From: Rhodanobacter sp. OK091
GTDB lineage: Bacteria; Pseudomonadota; Gammaproteobacteria; Xanthomonadales; Rhodanobacteraceae
Direction of reading: 5' to 3'
NCBI RefSeq assembly: GCF_900142825.1
Contig: NZ_FRCH01000006.1
Coordinates: 84,379 to 148,378, forward strand
Length of the DNA stretch: 64,000 nt
In this document: piece after piece, positions 1-7,759 of the stretch
How the letters are laid out: each line of letters starts with the position of its first letter
Position numbering within the stretch: position 1 is the first letter of the stretch
The notes under the pieces: generated by a model
Databases searched by the model: none
Told to the model about the DNA's origin: nothing
What the model saw: the letters and a program-made list of their open reading frames with translations, nothing else
Position numbers and translations under genes: made by a program

Positions 1-1813
1 CGCGGATGCGACCGCCGACCTGGAACAGCAAATCGTCGCCGACCAGATGACCGACCGAGTCGTTGATCACCTTGAAGCGGTCCAGATCGATGAACAGCAC
101 GGCGAACTGCTCGTTGGGATTCGCAACGTAGCGCTGCATCGCCTGTTCCAGCCGCTGCAGCAGCAAGGTGCGGTTGGGTAGGCCGGTCAGCGAGTCGTGC
201 AGCGTTTCGTATTTCAGCCGGCGTTCGACCCGTTCGCGTTCCGCGATCTGTTCGCGCAGGTCGCGGTTGGCCAGCGCCAGCGCCCGGGTGCGCTCGGTGA
301 CGCGGCGTTCCAGTCCGGCGTAGGCATGCTTCAGCGAGGACGCCGCCTGCTTGCGCTGCAGTGCGTTGGCGATGTGGTAGCTGACGAAGGTCAGCAGCTC
401 CTGGTCGCGTTCGTTGTAGGTGTGTTCGGGCGAATAGCTTTGCAGTGCCAGCACACCCATGGCCTTGCCGCCCCAGATCAGTGGCACGCCGAGCCAGCAT
501 ACCGAGCGCGAGCCGAAGTGGCTGATCTCGCCGGTTTCAATGAGGTGGTCGACGGCTTTCATGTCGGCCAGCAGGGGTTTGGCGTGGCGCAGCACATATT
601 CGGTCACGCCGCGACCATGCGCGCGCGGCGGCCGCACGCTGTCGACATCATCCACCGAATAGGGAAAGGTCAGGTAGCCGTTATCTTCGTCGACCAGCGC
701 GATGTAGAAATTGCGCGCGTAAAGCAGGCCGCTGATCACCTGATGCATGGCCGCGTAGAATTTTTCCAGGCTCTCCGAAGTATTCGCCAGCTCGGCGATG
801 CGGAACAACGCCGCCTGCAGGCGTTCGCCGCGTTGCCGTTGCAGCACTTGCTGGCGCAGCACGCGGTTGGCTTCGCGCAGCGCCGCGGTACGGTCGGCCA
901 CCCGGCGGCCCAGTTCGATATGCGCCTCGCGCCGCTCCAGTGTGGTCTGCACATGCTGGGCCACGTAGCTCAGCAGCTCCAGATCATGCCGCGAGTAATG
1001 GGTGTCGTCGCGGTAGCTCTGCATGACGATGCCGCCGACCACGCGGCCGTCGCGCAACATCGGAACGCCCAGCCAGTGCTCGCAGCTGGGTCCGACCAGT
1101 ACGAAGCGATCGCCGAATTGTTGCCGCATTTCCTCGATCGACCCCATCAGCGGGCGACCTTCCTGCAACAGGTTCCAGGTCAGGCTGTGCAGCATGTCGT
1201 GCAACGGTACGGTCTGGTCCGGCGACGGCGGATCGGCATCGGCGATGTCGACGTAATAGGGGAAGCGGACGGTATCGGTGGCGGCGTCGTACAGCACGAT
1301 GTAGAAATTTTCCGCATACATCAGGCTGCTGACGATGGCATGCAGCGAGCGCATCATCTCGGGCATGTCGTGCTCGGCGCTGGCCTGTTCGGCGATCGCA
1401 TACAGCGCGCGTTGCAACCGCTCGGCGAGGGCAAGGCGGGAAATCGCCTCGTACAGCCGACTGGTTTCGGCCAACTGGCGCAGACGGGTCCCGGCCAGCC
1501 TGCCCAGCCAATCCAGCCGGTCGCGTACCACGTCGGTCAGCGGCAAGTCGGCCCATTCGAGGGTCATCGTGCGCGGACCCTGGGGATCCTCGGCCAGATC
1601 GAGCTGTCCGGCCAGGTAGGCGGGTTGTTCGTCCATGCGGCGCCAGCGCAGCCGGCCCTGGACGCCGAAATTGACCAGCATCACCTCGCAGATATCCATC
1701 ACGCTGGCGGCATCAGGAGCTTCGAACAGGCGTTCGACTGCACCGTGCAAGGCCGCAAGATCCCGTGCCGCCGAAAGTGGCGGAGATGAACGGATCGTCG
1801 GCTTGGCGCTCAT
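1..1813 (-). CDS. GAF-GAF-GGDEF diguanylate cyclase, C-terminus beyond window
   Basis: About 604 residues are visible and the frame runs off the left edge. The start is the ATG at 1813 (MSAKPTIRSS). Two similar sensory GAF-like halves follow one another, at about residues 130-280 and 320-460. Each carries a matching FYI-x-L core followed by a PY/PYS strand. They are joined by coiled-coil linkers that begin RRVADRT and RRVTERT. The last part is the start of a GGDEF domain, with HDSLTGLPNR and the metal-binding segment FIDLDRFKVINDS. The GGDEF signature itself, and any EAL domain, lie outside the window. GGDEF domains make cyclic-di-GMP, and paired GAF domains usually bind small ligands. No membrane segment is seen, so a cytoplasmic sensor is inferred. 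Confidence 0.85.
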   Translation of the reverse strand, partial: MSAKPTIRSSPPLSAARDLAALHGAVERLFEAPDAASVMDICEVMLVNFGVQGRLRWRRMDEQPAYLAGQLDLAEDPQGPRTMTLEWADLPLTDVVRDRLDWLGRLAGTRLRQLAETSRLYEAISRLALAERLQRALYAIAEQASAEHDMPEMMRSLHAIVSSLMYAENFYIVLYDAATDTVRFPYYVDIADADPPSPDQTVPLHDMLHSLTWNLLQEGRPLMGSIEEMRQQFGDRFVLVGPSCEHWLGVPMLRDGRVVGGIVMQSYRDDTHYSRHDLELLSYVAQHVQTTLERREAHIELGRRVADRTAALREANRVLRQQVLQRQRGERLQAALFRIAELANTSESLEKFYAAMHQVISGLLYARNFYIALVDEDNGYLTFPYSVDDVDSVRPPRAHGRGVTEYVLRHAKPLLADMKAVDHLIETGEISHFGSRSVCWLGVPLIWGGKAMGVLALQSYSPEHTYNERDQELLTFVSYHIANALQRKQAASSLKHAYAGLERRVTERTRALALANRDLREQIAERERVERRLKYETLHDSLTGLPNRTLLLQRLEQAMQRYVANPNEQFAVLFIDLDRFKVINDSVGHLVGDDLLFQVGGRIR

Positions 1814-1984
1814 TAGGACTGTGGTCGGTTCCGGAACGATCTGGCGGATCGGCGTCAAACGCCTTTATAGCGTGTAAGTTGGCCCGGTCGCCAGCGCTCC
1901 GACAGCGGGAACTGCAGGTATCCCGACCGGTCGAAGCTTGACACAAACCCATGCCGTTCTGTGATTGGGTGGGGGTTTTCGGGG

Positions 1985-2013
1985 TGTTAGTAAAACGTAA
2001 AACCGGGTATACT
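1985..2013 (+). promoter_or_regulatory. Candidate sigma-70 promoter for the 2061 gene
   Basis: A good -10 hexamer TATACT lies at 2008-2013. A weak -35 (TGTTAG at 1985-1990) precedes it with 17-bp spacing. The site is about 48 bases before the start codon of the outer-membrane-like gene, in an AT-richer pocket of a GC-rich intergenic region. It was found by eye only. Confidence 0.4.
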
Positions 2014-2060
2014 CGCGTCCAGGTCTCCCCATCATCGAAAGAGTCATCGGTACAACGCTC

Positions 2061-2972
2061 ATGCGACGCCTGTCCGCCCTGCTATTGATCTCCCTGCTGC
2101 CGCTCACCGCGGCCGGGCAGTCTGCGGGCAATGACAACGCCACAGCGCAGCGTTTGCTGGCGCAGGCGCCGGATCAGATGACCGAAGTCGAGCCTGGTGT
2201 GGTGGTGCCGCTGTGGCGTGGCGCCGATGGTCGTCTGTTGGCGCTCAAGGCGGATCAGAGCACCGGTGCCGATGCATTGCGCAAGAACGCCCCGCTGGCA
2301 CTGCATCCGGTCGATGCCGCCAGCGTGATGACGACTGGCCTGCAATATGGTCTGGGGCCGCGGCTGCAGGCACATGCCGAGGTCAGCGAACACTCGTGGG
2401 CGAACCAGAATTTGCGGGTGCTCGGTAGCGAAGTGGGTGCCACCTACGACGCCGGTCGCTACAGCCTCGACTTGAGTGTCGGCACCGTCAGTACATCGAA
2501 CCACAACGCCGTATTGCCGCGCGTGCTTCCAGGCGCGGCGCCGGGGGTCGACGGCTTGTCGGGTTTCGACAGCAGCTCCCAGCTAAACGCGCGTGGCCGA
2601 CTCGCGCTGGGCAGCAAGAGCGGCATCGATCTGGGTGCCAGTGTCGGCCGCATTCGCCTGTTGCCCGGCAACCTGCTCGGCGTCAACGCGCTGGATCAGA
2701 AAGCGCTGAGTTTCGGTATCGATCATGGCCCGTTGAGCGGTGTCCTGACCGGTCGCACCATGCAGCCGGAAGCCGGTATCCCCGGTAGCCTCAATGCAGA
2801 TAGGCGCTGGAACAGTATCGATCTCGGCGTGACCTGGCGTTTGCCGTGGCGCGGTGTGTTGAGCGTCGGCGCGCAGAACCTGTGGTCGTCCGGCACTCCG
2901 GCCAATACGCCGGTGGGCCCGGAGCCGGATCAGTCGCGTACGCCTTACGTGCAGTACCACCAGGATCTTTGA
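2061..2972 (+). CDS. Exported protein, probable outer-membrane beta-barrel, unknown function
   Basis: A 303-residue protein. The N-terminus (MRRLSALLLISLLPLTAAGQ) is a signal peptide with likely cleavage after AAG. From about residue 100 the chain alternates short polar and hydrophobic stretches with many Gly, Ser and Leu, as in beta-barrel strands (for example SIDLGVTWRLPWRG). This suggests an outer-membrane barrel of 8-12 strands. I do not recognise a specific family. It is a single gene facing the DUF4097 gene, and the two share the terminator at 3005-3035. Confidence 0.7.
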   Translation: MRRLSALLLISLLPLTAAGQSAGNDNATAQRLLAQAPDQMTEVEPGVVVPLWRGADGRLLALKADQSTGADALRKNAPLALHPVDAASVMTTGLQYGLGPRLQAHAEVSEHSWANQNLRVLGSEVGATYDAGRYSLDLSVGTVSTSNHNAVLPRVLPGAAPGVDGLSGFDSSSQLNARGRLALGSKSGIDLGASVGRIRLLPGNLLGVNALDQKALSFGIDHGPLSGVLTGRTMQPEAGIPGSLNADRRWNSIDLGVTWRLPWRGVLSVGAQNLWSSGTPANTPVGPEPDQSRTPYVQYHQDL

Positions 2973-3004
2973 TTCGCCGGGCTGTATCTACACCGGCTGA
3001 GTTG

Positions 3005-3035
3005 AAAACGCCGTCGCAAGTGCGACGGCGTTTTT
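3005..3035. terminator. Bidirectional Rho-independent terminator
   Basis: A perfect hairpin with stem ACGCCGTCGCA / TGCGACGGCGT and a 2-base loop. It has four A on the left and five T on the right. It lies between the convergent genes ending at 2972 (plus) and 3063 (minus), so it can serve both. Confidence 0.9.
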
Positions 3036-3062
3036 CGTTTGAGAGTGCGTATCTGCCCGTCA

Positions 3063-3968
3063 TCAGTTCTGCTTGCGAACGCGCAGGTCGCCGCTGAAGG
3101 TCTCGACATTGATCTTGCCGCGGCCGTCGCCGAGGCGGACGTCCAGCGAACTGCCGGGGCCATGCTCGGGTTCCTTGGGCGTACCGAAATCGCTGCGCAG
3201 GTTGCCGCTGAAACTGCTGGCATGCAGGTTGCCGGAGGTGCCCGCCGGCAGTTGCAACTGTACGTCGCCGCTCATGCTGTCGATGCCGAGGGTGCCGTCG
3301 GCGGCCAGCCCGCCGGTCAGTTGCACGTCGCCGGATACCGTACTCAGCGTCAATTTCTGCCACGGTCCGCCAGAGGCCTGGATGCGACCGGAAATGGTCT
3401 GCAGCTTGACGTTGCTGCCGAGTGCGGGGGCCAGGATTTCGCCGCTGACTGTCTGCAGGTCGGCCTGTTCGGCATGTCCGGCCAGCTCGATGCCGCCGCT
3501 GACGCTTTCGACTTTCAGCGATCGGGCGCGTGCGTTGATGCGTGCCTTGCCGCTGACCGTATTGACCTCGATGTTGCCGCCATCCATGCCGTCGATCACC
3601 AGCGGTGCGCTGACCACGCCGATGTCCAGCGAGGCCCCCTTGGGCACATGCAGTTCGAGCGTGGTCGACGCCATGTTGTTGTCGCCTTTCCAGTTGAACC
3701 AGCCGGAGCCGCCGCCCTGCGGCTCGACCTTGATCGCCATGTCGGTATTGCTGCCGGTGATGGCCAGCGGCTTGGCCCCATTGCCGAGCTGGCCGCGGAC
3801 CTGCACTTCGTTGCGATCCCAGGCGATCACATTCACTGTGCCGGCGATATTGCTGATACTGACATGAGCGGTCGGACTGGCGTCATGGCGCAGCTGAATC
3901 GGTGTGTCGGCAAGAGCCTGACCGATGCACAGGCACAAAAGCAGCGGAAGATAGCGGGTGATTTTCAT
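3063..3968 (-). CDS. DUF4097 family exported protein
   Basis: 301 residues with an N-terminal signal peptide (MKITRYLPLLLCLCIGQALA). The body is a repeated short beta-strand pattern built on the unit VSG-x-h (VNTVSGKARI, VESVSGGIEL, LQTVSGEI, LQTISGRI, LSTVSGDV, IDSMSGDV, ASSFSGNL, VETFSGDL). This is typical of the DUF4097/DUF4098 adhesin-like beta-helix family. The start is the ATG at 3968, 17 bases after the upstream anti-sigma candidate, so the gene is the third member of the sigma-factor operon. Such proteins often accompany ECF sigma/anti-sigma pairs. The exact role is unknown, but an envelope location is inferred from the signal peptide. Confidence 0.82.
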   Translation of the reverse strand: MKITRYLPLLLCLCIGQALADTPIQLRHDASPTAHVSISNIAGTVNVIAWDRNEVQVRGQLGNGAKPLAITGSNTDMAIKVEPQGGGSGWFNWKGDNNMASTTLELHVPKGASLDIGVVSAPLVIDGMDGGNIEVNTVSGKARINARARSLKVESVSGGIELAGHAEQADLQTVSGEILAPALGSNVKLQTISGRIQASGGPWQKLTLSTVSGDVQLTGGLAADGTLGIDSMSGDVQLQLPAGTSGNLHASSFSGNLRSDFGTPKEPEHGPGSSLDVRLGDGRGKINVETFSGDLRVRKQN

Positions 3969-3985
3969 GATCGGTCCTGTGGGTA

Positions 3986-4444
3986 TCAGCCGGCCTGATC
4001 GGCCAGTTGGCGCAATTGCGTCTGTTGCAGTTCGGTACGGTCGAGCAGGCGCTGCAGCGCCGGCGAATGAGGTGCTTGCCGGATCGCCAGTTGCAGCTCC
4101 ATGCGGGCGGCATCCAGTTCGATCGCTGCGCCAGCCAACCGTGGGTCGGCAGGTTTCCAGCTTGCCGGGGCTCTGTCGGCGCGGACAATCTGTGTATCCG
4201 TGGGCGCCTGCAGCCGATGCCAGCCGATGCCGGCCACCAGCAGCATCGACGCGGCGAGGCTGGCGCCGACCAGCCAACGCCGCCGGTGCCTTGGCGAATG
4301 CATCGATGATGTCTGCTGGATCTCGGGTGCGTCCATCCGTTCGACGTCGTCCAGTGCCGCGTCGAGCGAGGCCCATAGATCGCGTCGCGGCGTCAGCGGC
4401 TGGCGCAGGTCGCGCAGTTGGCGGCGCCATTCGAATTCGTTCAT
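3986..4444 (-). CDS. Putative anti-sigma factor, single-pass membrane protein
   Basis: 152 residues. A cytoplasmic N-terminal half (MNEFEWRRQLRDLRQPLTPR) is followed by one transmembrane helix at about residues 56-75 (WLVGASLAASMLLVAGIGWH) and a periplasmic helical tail. Its start overlaps the sigma-factor stop by 4 bases (ATGA), which implies translational coupling. No zinc-binding HxxxCxxC motif is present, so the call rests on topology and on its place directly after an ECF sigma gene. Confidence 0.65.
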   Translation of the reverse strand: MNEFEWRRQLRDLRQPLTPRRDLWASLDAALDDVERMDAPEIQQTSSMHSPRHRRRWLVGASLAASMLLVAGIGWHRLQAPTDTQIVRADRAPASWKPADPRLAGAAIELDAARMELQLAIRQAPHSPALQRLLDRTELQQTQLRQLADQAG

Positions 4445-4986
4445 GAGCTTTCTCCCAATACCTTGCGCAGCAGGCCGCGGGCGCGATGCAGTTGCGCTTT
4501 CGATGTGCCGATCGCCATGCCCAATTCGTTGCCGATTTCTTCGTGTCGCCAGCCTTCGATGTCATGCAGCACCAGCACGGCCCGGGCACGTGGCGGCAGC
4601 AGGCCGATCGCGCGCTCCAGTTCTTCGCGTTCGGCGGCGCAGAACGGGGTCTCGCCGGTGTCCGGCAGGTGATCGTCGTCCAGCATGCTGACCGGGTCGG
4701 CGCCGCGGGCACGGATATCCATCAGCGCCACGTTCACGGCGAGCCGGTACAGCCAGGTGCCGAACGCACTCTCGTGGCGAAAACCGGGCAGTTTCTGCCA
4801 GGCGCGGATGAACGCGTCCTGGGTCAGATCCTCGGCGCGGGCGTGGTCGTAGCCGGCGAGCCGGTACACCGCGCCGTGCACGCGGCCCACATGCAACTGA
4901 TACAGCCGCTGGAATGCGTGGCGGTCACCGGCGGCTGCGGCGCGCACGTCATCGGTGTCGTGGGCTCCCGCTGAGGCAGGCGACAT
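4441..4986 (-). CDS. ECF-type RNA polymerase sigma factor
   Basis: 181 residues from the ATG at 4986, which has GGAAG just upstream. An in-frame ATG at 5019 would add 11 residues. Region 2 is seen in DLTQDAFIRAWQKLP and GTWLYRLAVNVALMDIR. Region 4, a helix-turn-helix, is seen in LPPRARAVLVLHDIEGWRHE followed by EIGNELGMAIGTSKAQLHRA. There is no region 1 or 3, as expected for group 4 (ECF) sigma factors. It is the first gene of a three-gene operon with the putative anti-sigma and the DUF4097 protein. The activating signal is unknown. Confidence 0.92.
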   Translation of the reverse strand: MSPASAGAHDTDDVRAAAAGDRHAFQRLYQLHVGRVHGAVYRLAGYDHARAEDLTQDAFIRAWQKLPGFRHESAFGTWLYRLAVNVALMDIRARGADPVSMLDDDHLPDTGETPFCAAEREELERAIGLLPPRARAVLVLHDIEGWRHEEIGNELGMAIGTSKAQLHRARGLLRKVLGESS

Positions 4987-5080
4987 GGAACTTCCAATGG
5001 CAGGGCAGGCAGCGATCATCTTGCCAGCTTGGATGCGCCGTCATGCGAAAGGGTTTGAACCGCCGCCGCCGTGTCGGCGC

Positions 5081-5128
5081 CCATCATGCGCCAGGGCGGG
5101 CGTGATAGCCCGCCCTGGCGCATGATGG
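5081..5128 (-). terminator. Perfect 21-bp inverted repeat after pckG
   Basis: The left arm 5081-5101 and right arm 5108-5128 are exact reverse complements around a 6-base loop (GTGATA). The hairpin begins one base after the pckG stop codon. There is no T-run on the minus side, so it may be a Rho-assisted terminator or an mRNA 3'-end protector rather than a classical intrinsic terminator. Confidence 0.6.
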
Positions 5129-5129
5129 T

Positions 5130-6914
5130 TCAATGCGAGGCTGCCTCGCGGCGCGGCTGGGCGTCGGCATCGTCCAGCGCCTTGGCCACACGCTGCTGTT
5201 CCCGGTGCAACTGTTCTGGCAGGCGCGGAGTGAAGGTTTGCAGATACTCGCCGATCGCGGCCAGCTCGGTCTGCCAGCCGGCGTTGTCGACATCGAGCAG
5301 CTCATCGAGCTGGGCAGGGTGGAGCTTGAGGCCGTCCAGCCTGAGTTCGCCGTCGGCCGGCAGAATGCCGATCGGGGTTTCGGTGCCATCGACGCGCTTC
5401 TCGACGCGATCGATCATCCACTCCAGCACGCGCAAGTTGTCGCCGAAGCCCGGCCACAGGAACTTGCCGTCCTTGCCCTTGCGGAACCAGTTGACGTGGA
5501 ACACCTTCGGCAACCGGGCGCCGGGCTGATCGAGGGACAGCCAGTGTGCGAAGTAGTCGCCGTAGTGGTAGCCGCAGAACGGCTTCATCGCCATCGAGTC
5601 GCGGCGCAGCACACCGACCGCGCCGGTAGCGGCAGCGGTGGTTTCCGACCCCATCGCGGCACCCATCAGCACGCCGTGGCTCCAGTCTTGTGCCTCCATC
5701 ACCAGCGGCAGCAGCGACGGCCGGCGACCGCCGAACACGATGGCGCTGATCGGCACGCCTTGCGCTTCTTCAGCCTTGTCCGACCAGGTCGGGCATTGCT
5801 TTGCACTGACCGTGAAGCGCGAGTTCGGATGGGCAGCGGGGCCATTGGCCGCGTCGTACGGGCGGCCCTGCCAGTCGGTGACCGGCGTGCCGTGCAGGCC
5901 TTCCCACCACGGCTGATTGTCGGCGGTGAGGGCGACGTTGGTGAAGATGGTGTCGTGCGAGATGCTCCTCAGCGCGTTCGGATTGGTGGCGTCGCTGGTA
6001 CCCGGTGCCACGCCGAAGAAGCCGGCTTCCGGATTGATCGCGTACAGCCGGCCATCGGCGCCGGGGCGCATCCAGCAGATATCGTCGCCCACCGTCCACA
6101 CCTTCCAGCCATCCTGGAGGTAGCTTGCCGGCGGAATCAGCATCGACAGATTGGTCTTGCCGCAGGCGGACGGGAACGCGGCGGCGATGTAATGCGTTTC
6201 GCCACGCGGGTTTTCTATGCCGACGATCAACATGTGCTCGGCCAGCCAGCCCTCCGCACGAGCCTGGTTGCTGGCGATGCGCAGCGCGTGGCACTTCTTG
6301 CCCAGCAACGCATTACCGCCATAACCGGAGCCGTAGGACTTGATCGACAGCTCGGCCGGGAAGTGCATGATCCAGCGGCGCGCAGGGTCGAGTTCGCCCG
6401 TCGAATGCAGGCCTTTGACGAACGTGCCCTCGCGCTCGATCCGCGCCTGCGCGGCCGTGCCCATACGGGTCATGATCTTCATGTTGGCGACCACGTAGGG
6501 ACTGTCGGTGATCTCCACGCCACAGCGCGCCAGCGGCGAATCGATCGGCCCCATGCAGTAGGGGATCACGTACATCGTGCGGCCTTCCATGCAGCCATCG
6601 AACAGCGCATCGATCTTCGCGTGTGCTTCGGCCGGGGCCATCCAGTGATTGTTCGGGCCGGCATCCTGCTCGTCAGGGTGGCAGACGAAGGTCAGGTGCT
6701 CGACACGGGCCACGTCGGAAGGATGGGAGCGGTGCAGATAGCAGCCCGGGTGAGTCTGCTGGTTCAATTCGATCAAAGTGCCGGTCTGCAGCATCTGCTG
6801 TACCAGCGTCTGGTATTCGGCGTCCGAGCCGTCACACCAGTGAATCCGGGCCGGACGCGTCAGCGCCGCCACGTCGTTTACCCAATGCTGTAGCGCTTCC
6901 AGGCTGCTAGCCAT
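5130..6914 (-). CDS. pckG: Phosphoenolpyruvate carboxykinase (GTP)
   Basis: 594 residues, the full length for the GTP-dependent family. The enzyme converts oxaloacetate and GTP to phosphoenolpyruvate, GDP and CO2 in gluconeogenesis. The kinase P-loop FPSACGKTN is at residues 247-255. GDDICWMRPGADG, SAIVFGGRR and FLWPGFGDNLRVLEWM are further family segments. The start is the ATG at 6914, preceded by GAGGG. The gene is monocistronic, with a hairpin directly after the stop codon and a TTGCAA palindrome in its upstream region. Use of the GTP enzyme rather than the ATP type (pckA) is usual in Xanthomonadales. Confidence 0.97.
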   Translation of the reverse strand: MASSLEALQHWVNDVAALTRPARIHWCDGSDAEYQTLVQQMLQTGTLIELNQQTHPGCYLHRSHPSDVARVEHLTFVCHPDEQDAGPNNHWMAPAEAHAKIDALFDGCMEGRTMYVIPYCMGPIDSPLARCGVEITDSPYVVANMKIMTRMGTAAQARIEREGTFVKGLHSTGELDPARRWIMHFPAELSIKSYGSGYGGNALLGKKCHALRIASNQARAEGWLAEHMLIVGIENPRGETHYIAAAFPSACGKTNLSMLIPPASYLQDGWKVWTVGDDICWMRPGADGRLYAINPEAGFFGVAPGTSDATNPNALRSISHDTIFTNVALTADNQPWWEGLHGTPVTDWQGRPYDAANGPAAHPNSRFTVSAKQCPTWSDKAEEAQGVPISAIVFGGRRPSLLPLVMEAQDWSHGVLMGAAMGSETTAAATGAVGVLRRDSMAMKPFCGYHYGDYFAHWLSLDQPGARLPKVFHVNWFRKGKDGKFLWPGFGDNLRVLEWMIDRVEKRVDGTETPIGILPADGELRLDGLKLHPAQLDELLDVDNAGWQTELAAIGEYLQTFTPRLPEQLHREQQRVAKALDDADAQPRREAASH

Positions 6915-6972
6915 CGTGCCCTCTAGGTCTTCAGAAAAATTGAACCGGAACGGTAGTTTGCGTGCACTGGTA

Positions 6973-6990
6973 TTGCAAGGTTTCTTGCAA
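6973..6990. promoter_or_regulatory. Palindrome TTGCAAG-N4-CTTGCAA upstream of pckG
   Basis: A perfect 7-bp inverted repeat with a 4-base centre, about 60 bases upstream of the pckG start and next to the TetR-gene terminator. Its size and position suit a dimeric repressor operator for pckG. The binding protein is unknown. Confidence 0.35.
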
Positions 6991-6991
6991 C

Positions 6992-7015
6992 AAAAACGGC
7001 GCCAGTTGGCGCCGT
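6992..7015 (-). terminator. Rho-independent terminator of the TetR gene
   Basis: The stem ACGGCGCCA / TGGCGCCGT with a 2-base loop is followed on the minus strand by five T. It lies 22 bases after the stop codon at 7038. Confidence 0.85.
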
Positions 7016-7037
7016 GCGGGGATATTTCCGTTGTAGA

Positions 7038-7616
7038 TCAGGCCGGAATAAGTGTCGCGATCATGTGCTCCACGTAGGCGTCGAATTCCTCGTGATTGAT
7101 ACGCGGCAGGCCCAGAGTGAAATTCAGCTGCAGGAATCCGACATAGGCGGCATAGGTCAGCCGCGCTCGATTCAATGCCTGCTGCGCCGGCAAACCGGCT
7201 TCGCGATACGCGGTGGTCAGAAATTCCATTCGCCGCTGCGACACGCGCGCCATCACCGGCACCACCTGCGGATGATCCAACGCCTTCAGCAGCGCGGCGT
7301 AGACGCGATGCGGCTGCAGTTCGTGCGCAACGCGACGGAACAACTCGGGCAGGCGTTTGCGTGGATCGGTGATCTGCTCGATCTGGCCCAGCACTTCACG
7401 TTCGCCGTACTGCTCCCAGCGTTCCAGCGCGGCATTCAGCAAAGCTTCGCGGGTACGGAAATGCCAGTAGAAGCTGCCCTTGGTCACACCCAGCTGGCGG
7501 GCCAGCGCCTCCACGGCCAGGGCGCCGACGCCTTGTTCGGCGATCAGGTGCAGGGCGGCGAGTTCCCAATCCTCGGCTGACAGGCGGGTGCGTTCTGGCT
7601 TGGTGCTGACATTCAT
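7038..7616 (-). CDS. TetR/AcrR family transcriptional regulator
   Basis: 192 residues from the ATG at 7616. The N-terminal DNA-binding domain shows the TetR helix-turn-helix (ALAVEALARQLGVTKGSFYW then HFRTREALLNAAL) at about residues 25-70. The remainder is an all-helical ligand-binding and dimer domain. It is divergent from the alpha/beta-hydrolase and fadE genes. The shared spacer has two CCATAC/GTATGG inverted pairs, so it probably controls them and itself. A fatty-acyl-CoA ligand is plausible from the neighbourhood but is not shown by the sequence. Confidence 0.9.
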   Translation of the reverse strand: MNVSTKPERTRLSAEDWELAALHLIAEQGVGALAVEALARQLGVTKGSFYWHFRTREALLNAALERWEQYGEREVLGQIEQITDPRKRLPELFRRVAHELQPHRVYAALLKALDHPQVVPVMARVSQRRMEFLTTAYREAGLPAQQALNRARLTYAAYVGFLQLNFTLGLPRINHEEFDAYVEHMIATLIPA

Positions 7617-7620
7617 GTGC

Positions 7621-7759
7621 GTATGGTAGCCATACCCCGTGTATTTGTAATGGGTACGACCCATCCGGCTGATTGGGCTGGCTATTTTCAGGTCGCACGG
7701 GGTTCGCCGATGGGGCGGTTGACGGCGCTCGCCGAGGCAATCCATACTCTTCCGTATGG
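7621..7759. promoter_or_regulatory. Divergent control region with two CCATAC-type inverted repeats
   Basis: GTATGG-TAG-CCATAC lies at 7621-7635, five bases from the TetR start codon. CCATAC-N6-GTATGG lies at 7742-7759 and overlaps the hydrolase start codon. The same half-site used twice, at the two gene ends, suggests operators for the adjacent TetR protein. No SD-like sequence precedes the hydrolase ATG at 7756. Confidence 0.5.

Noticed and set aside
197..1789. Long open frame on the plus strand
   Set aside because: It is antisense to the GAF-GAF-GGDEF gene, with a composition rich in Gln, His and Ala typical of GC-rich shadow frames. The same applies to plus-strand frames at 5133-6893, 13712-15115, 35125-36960 and 38369-40834.
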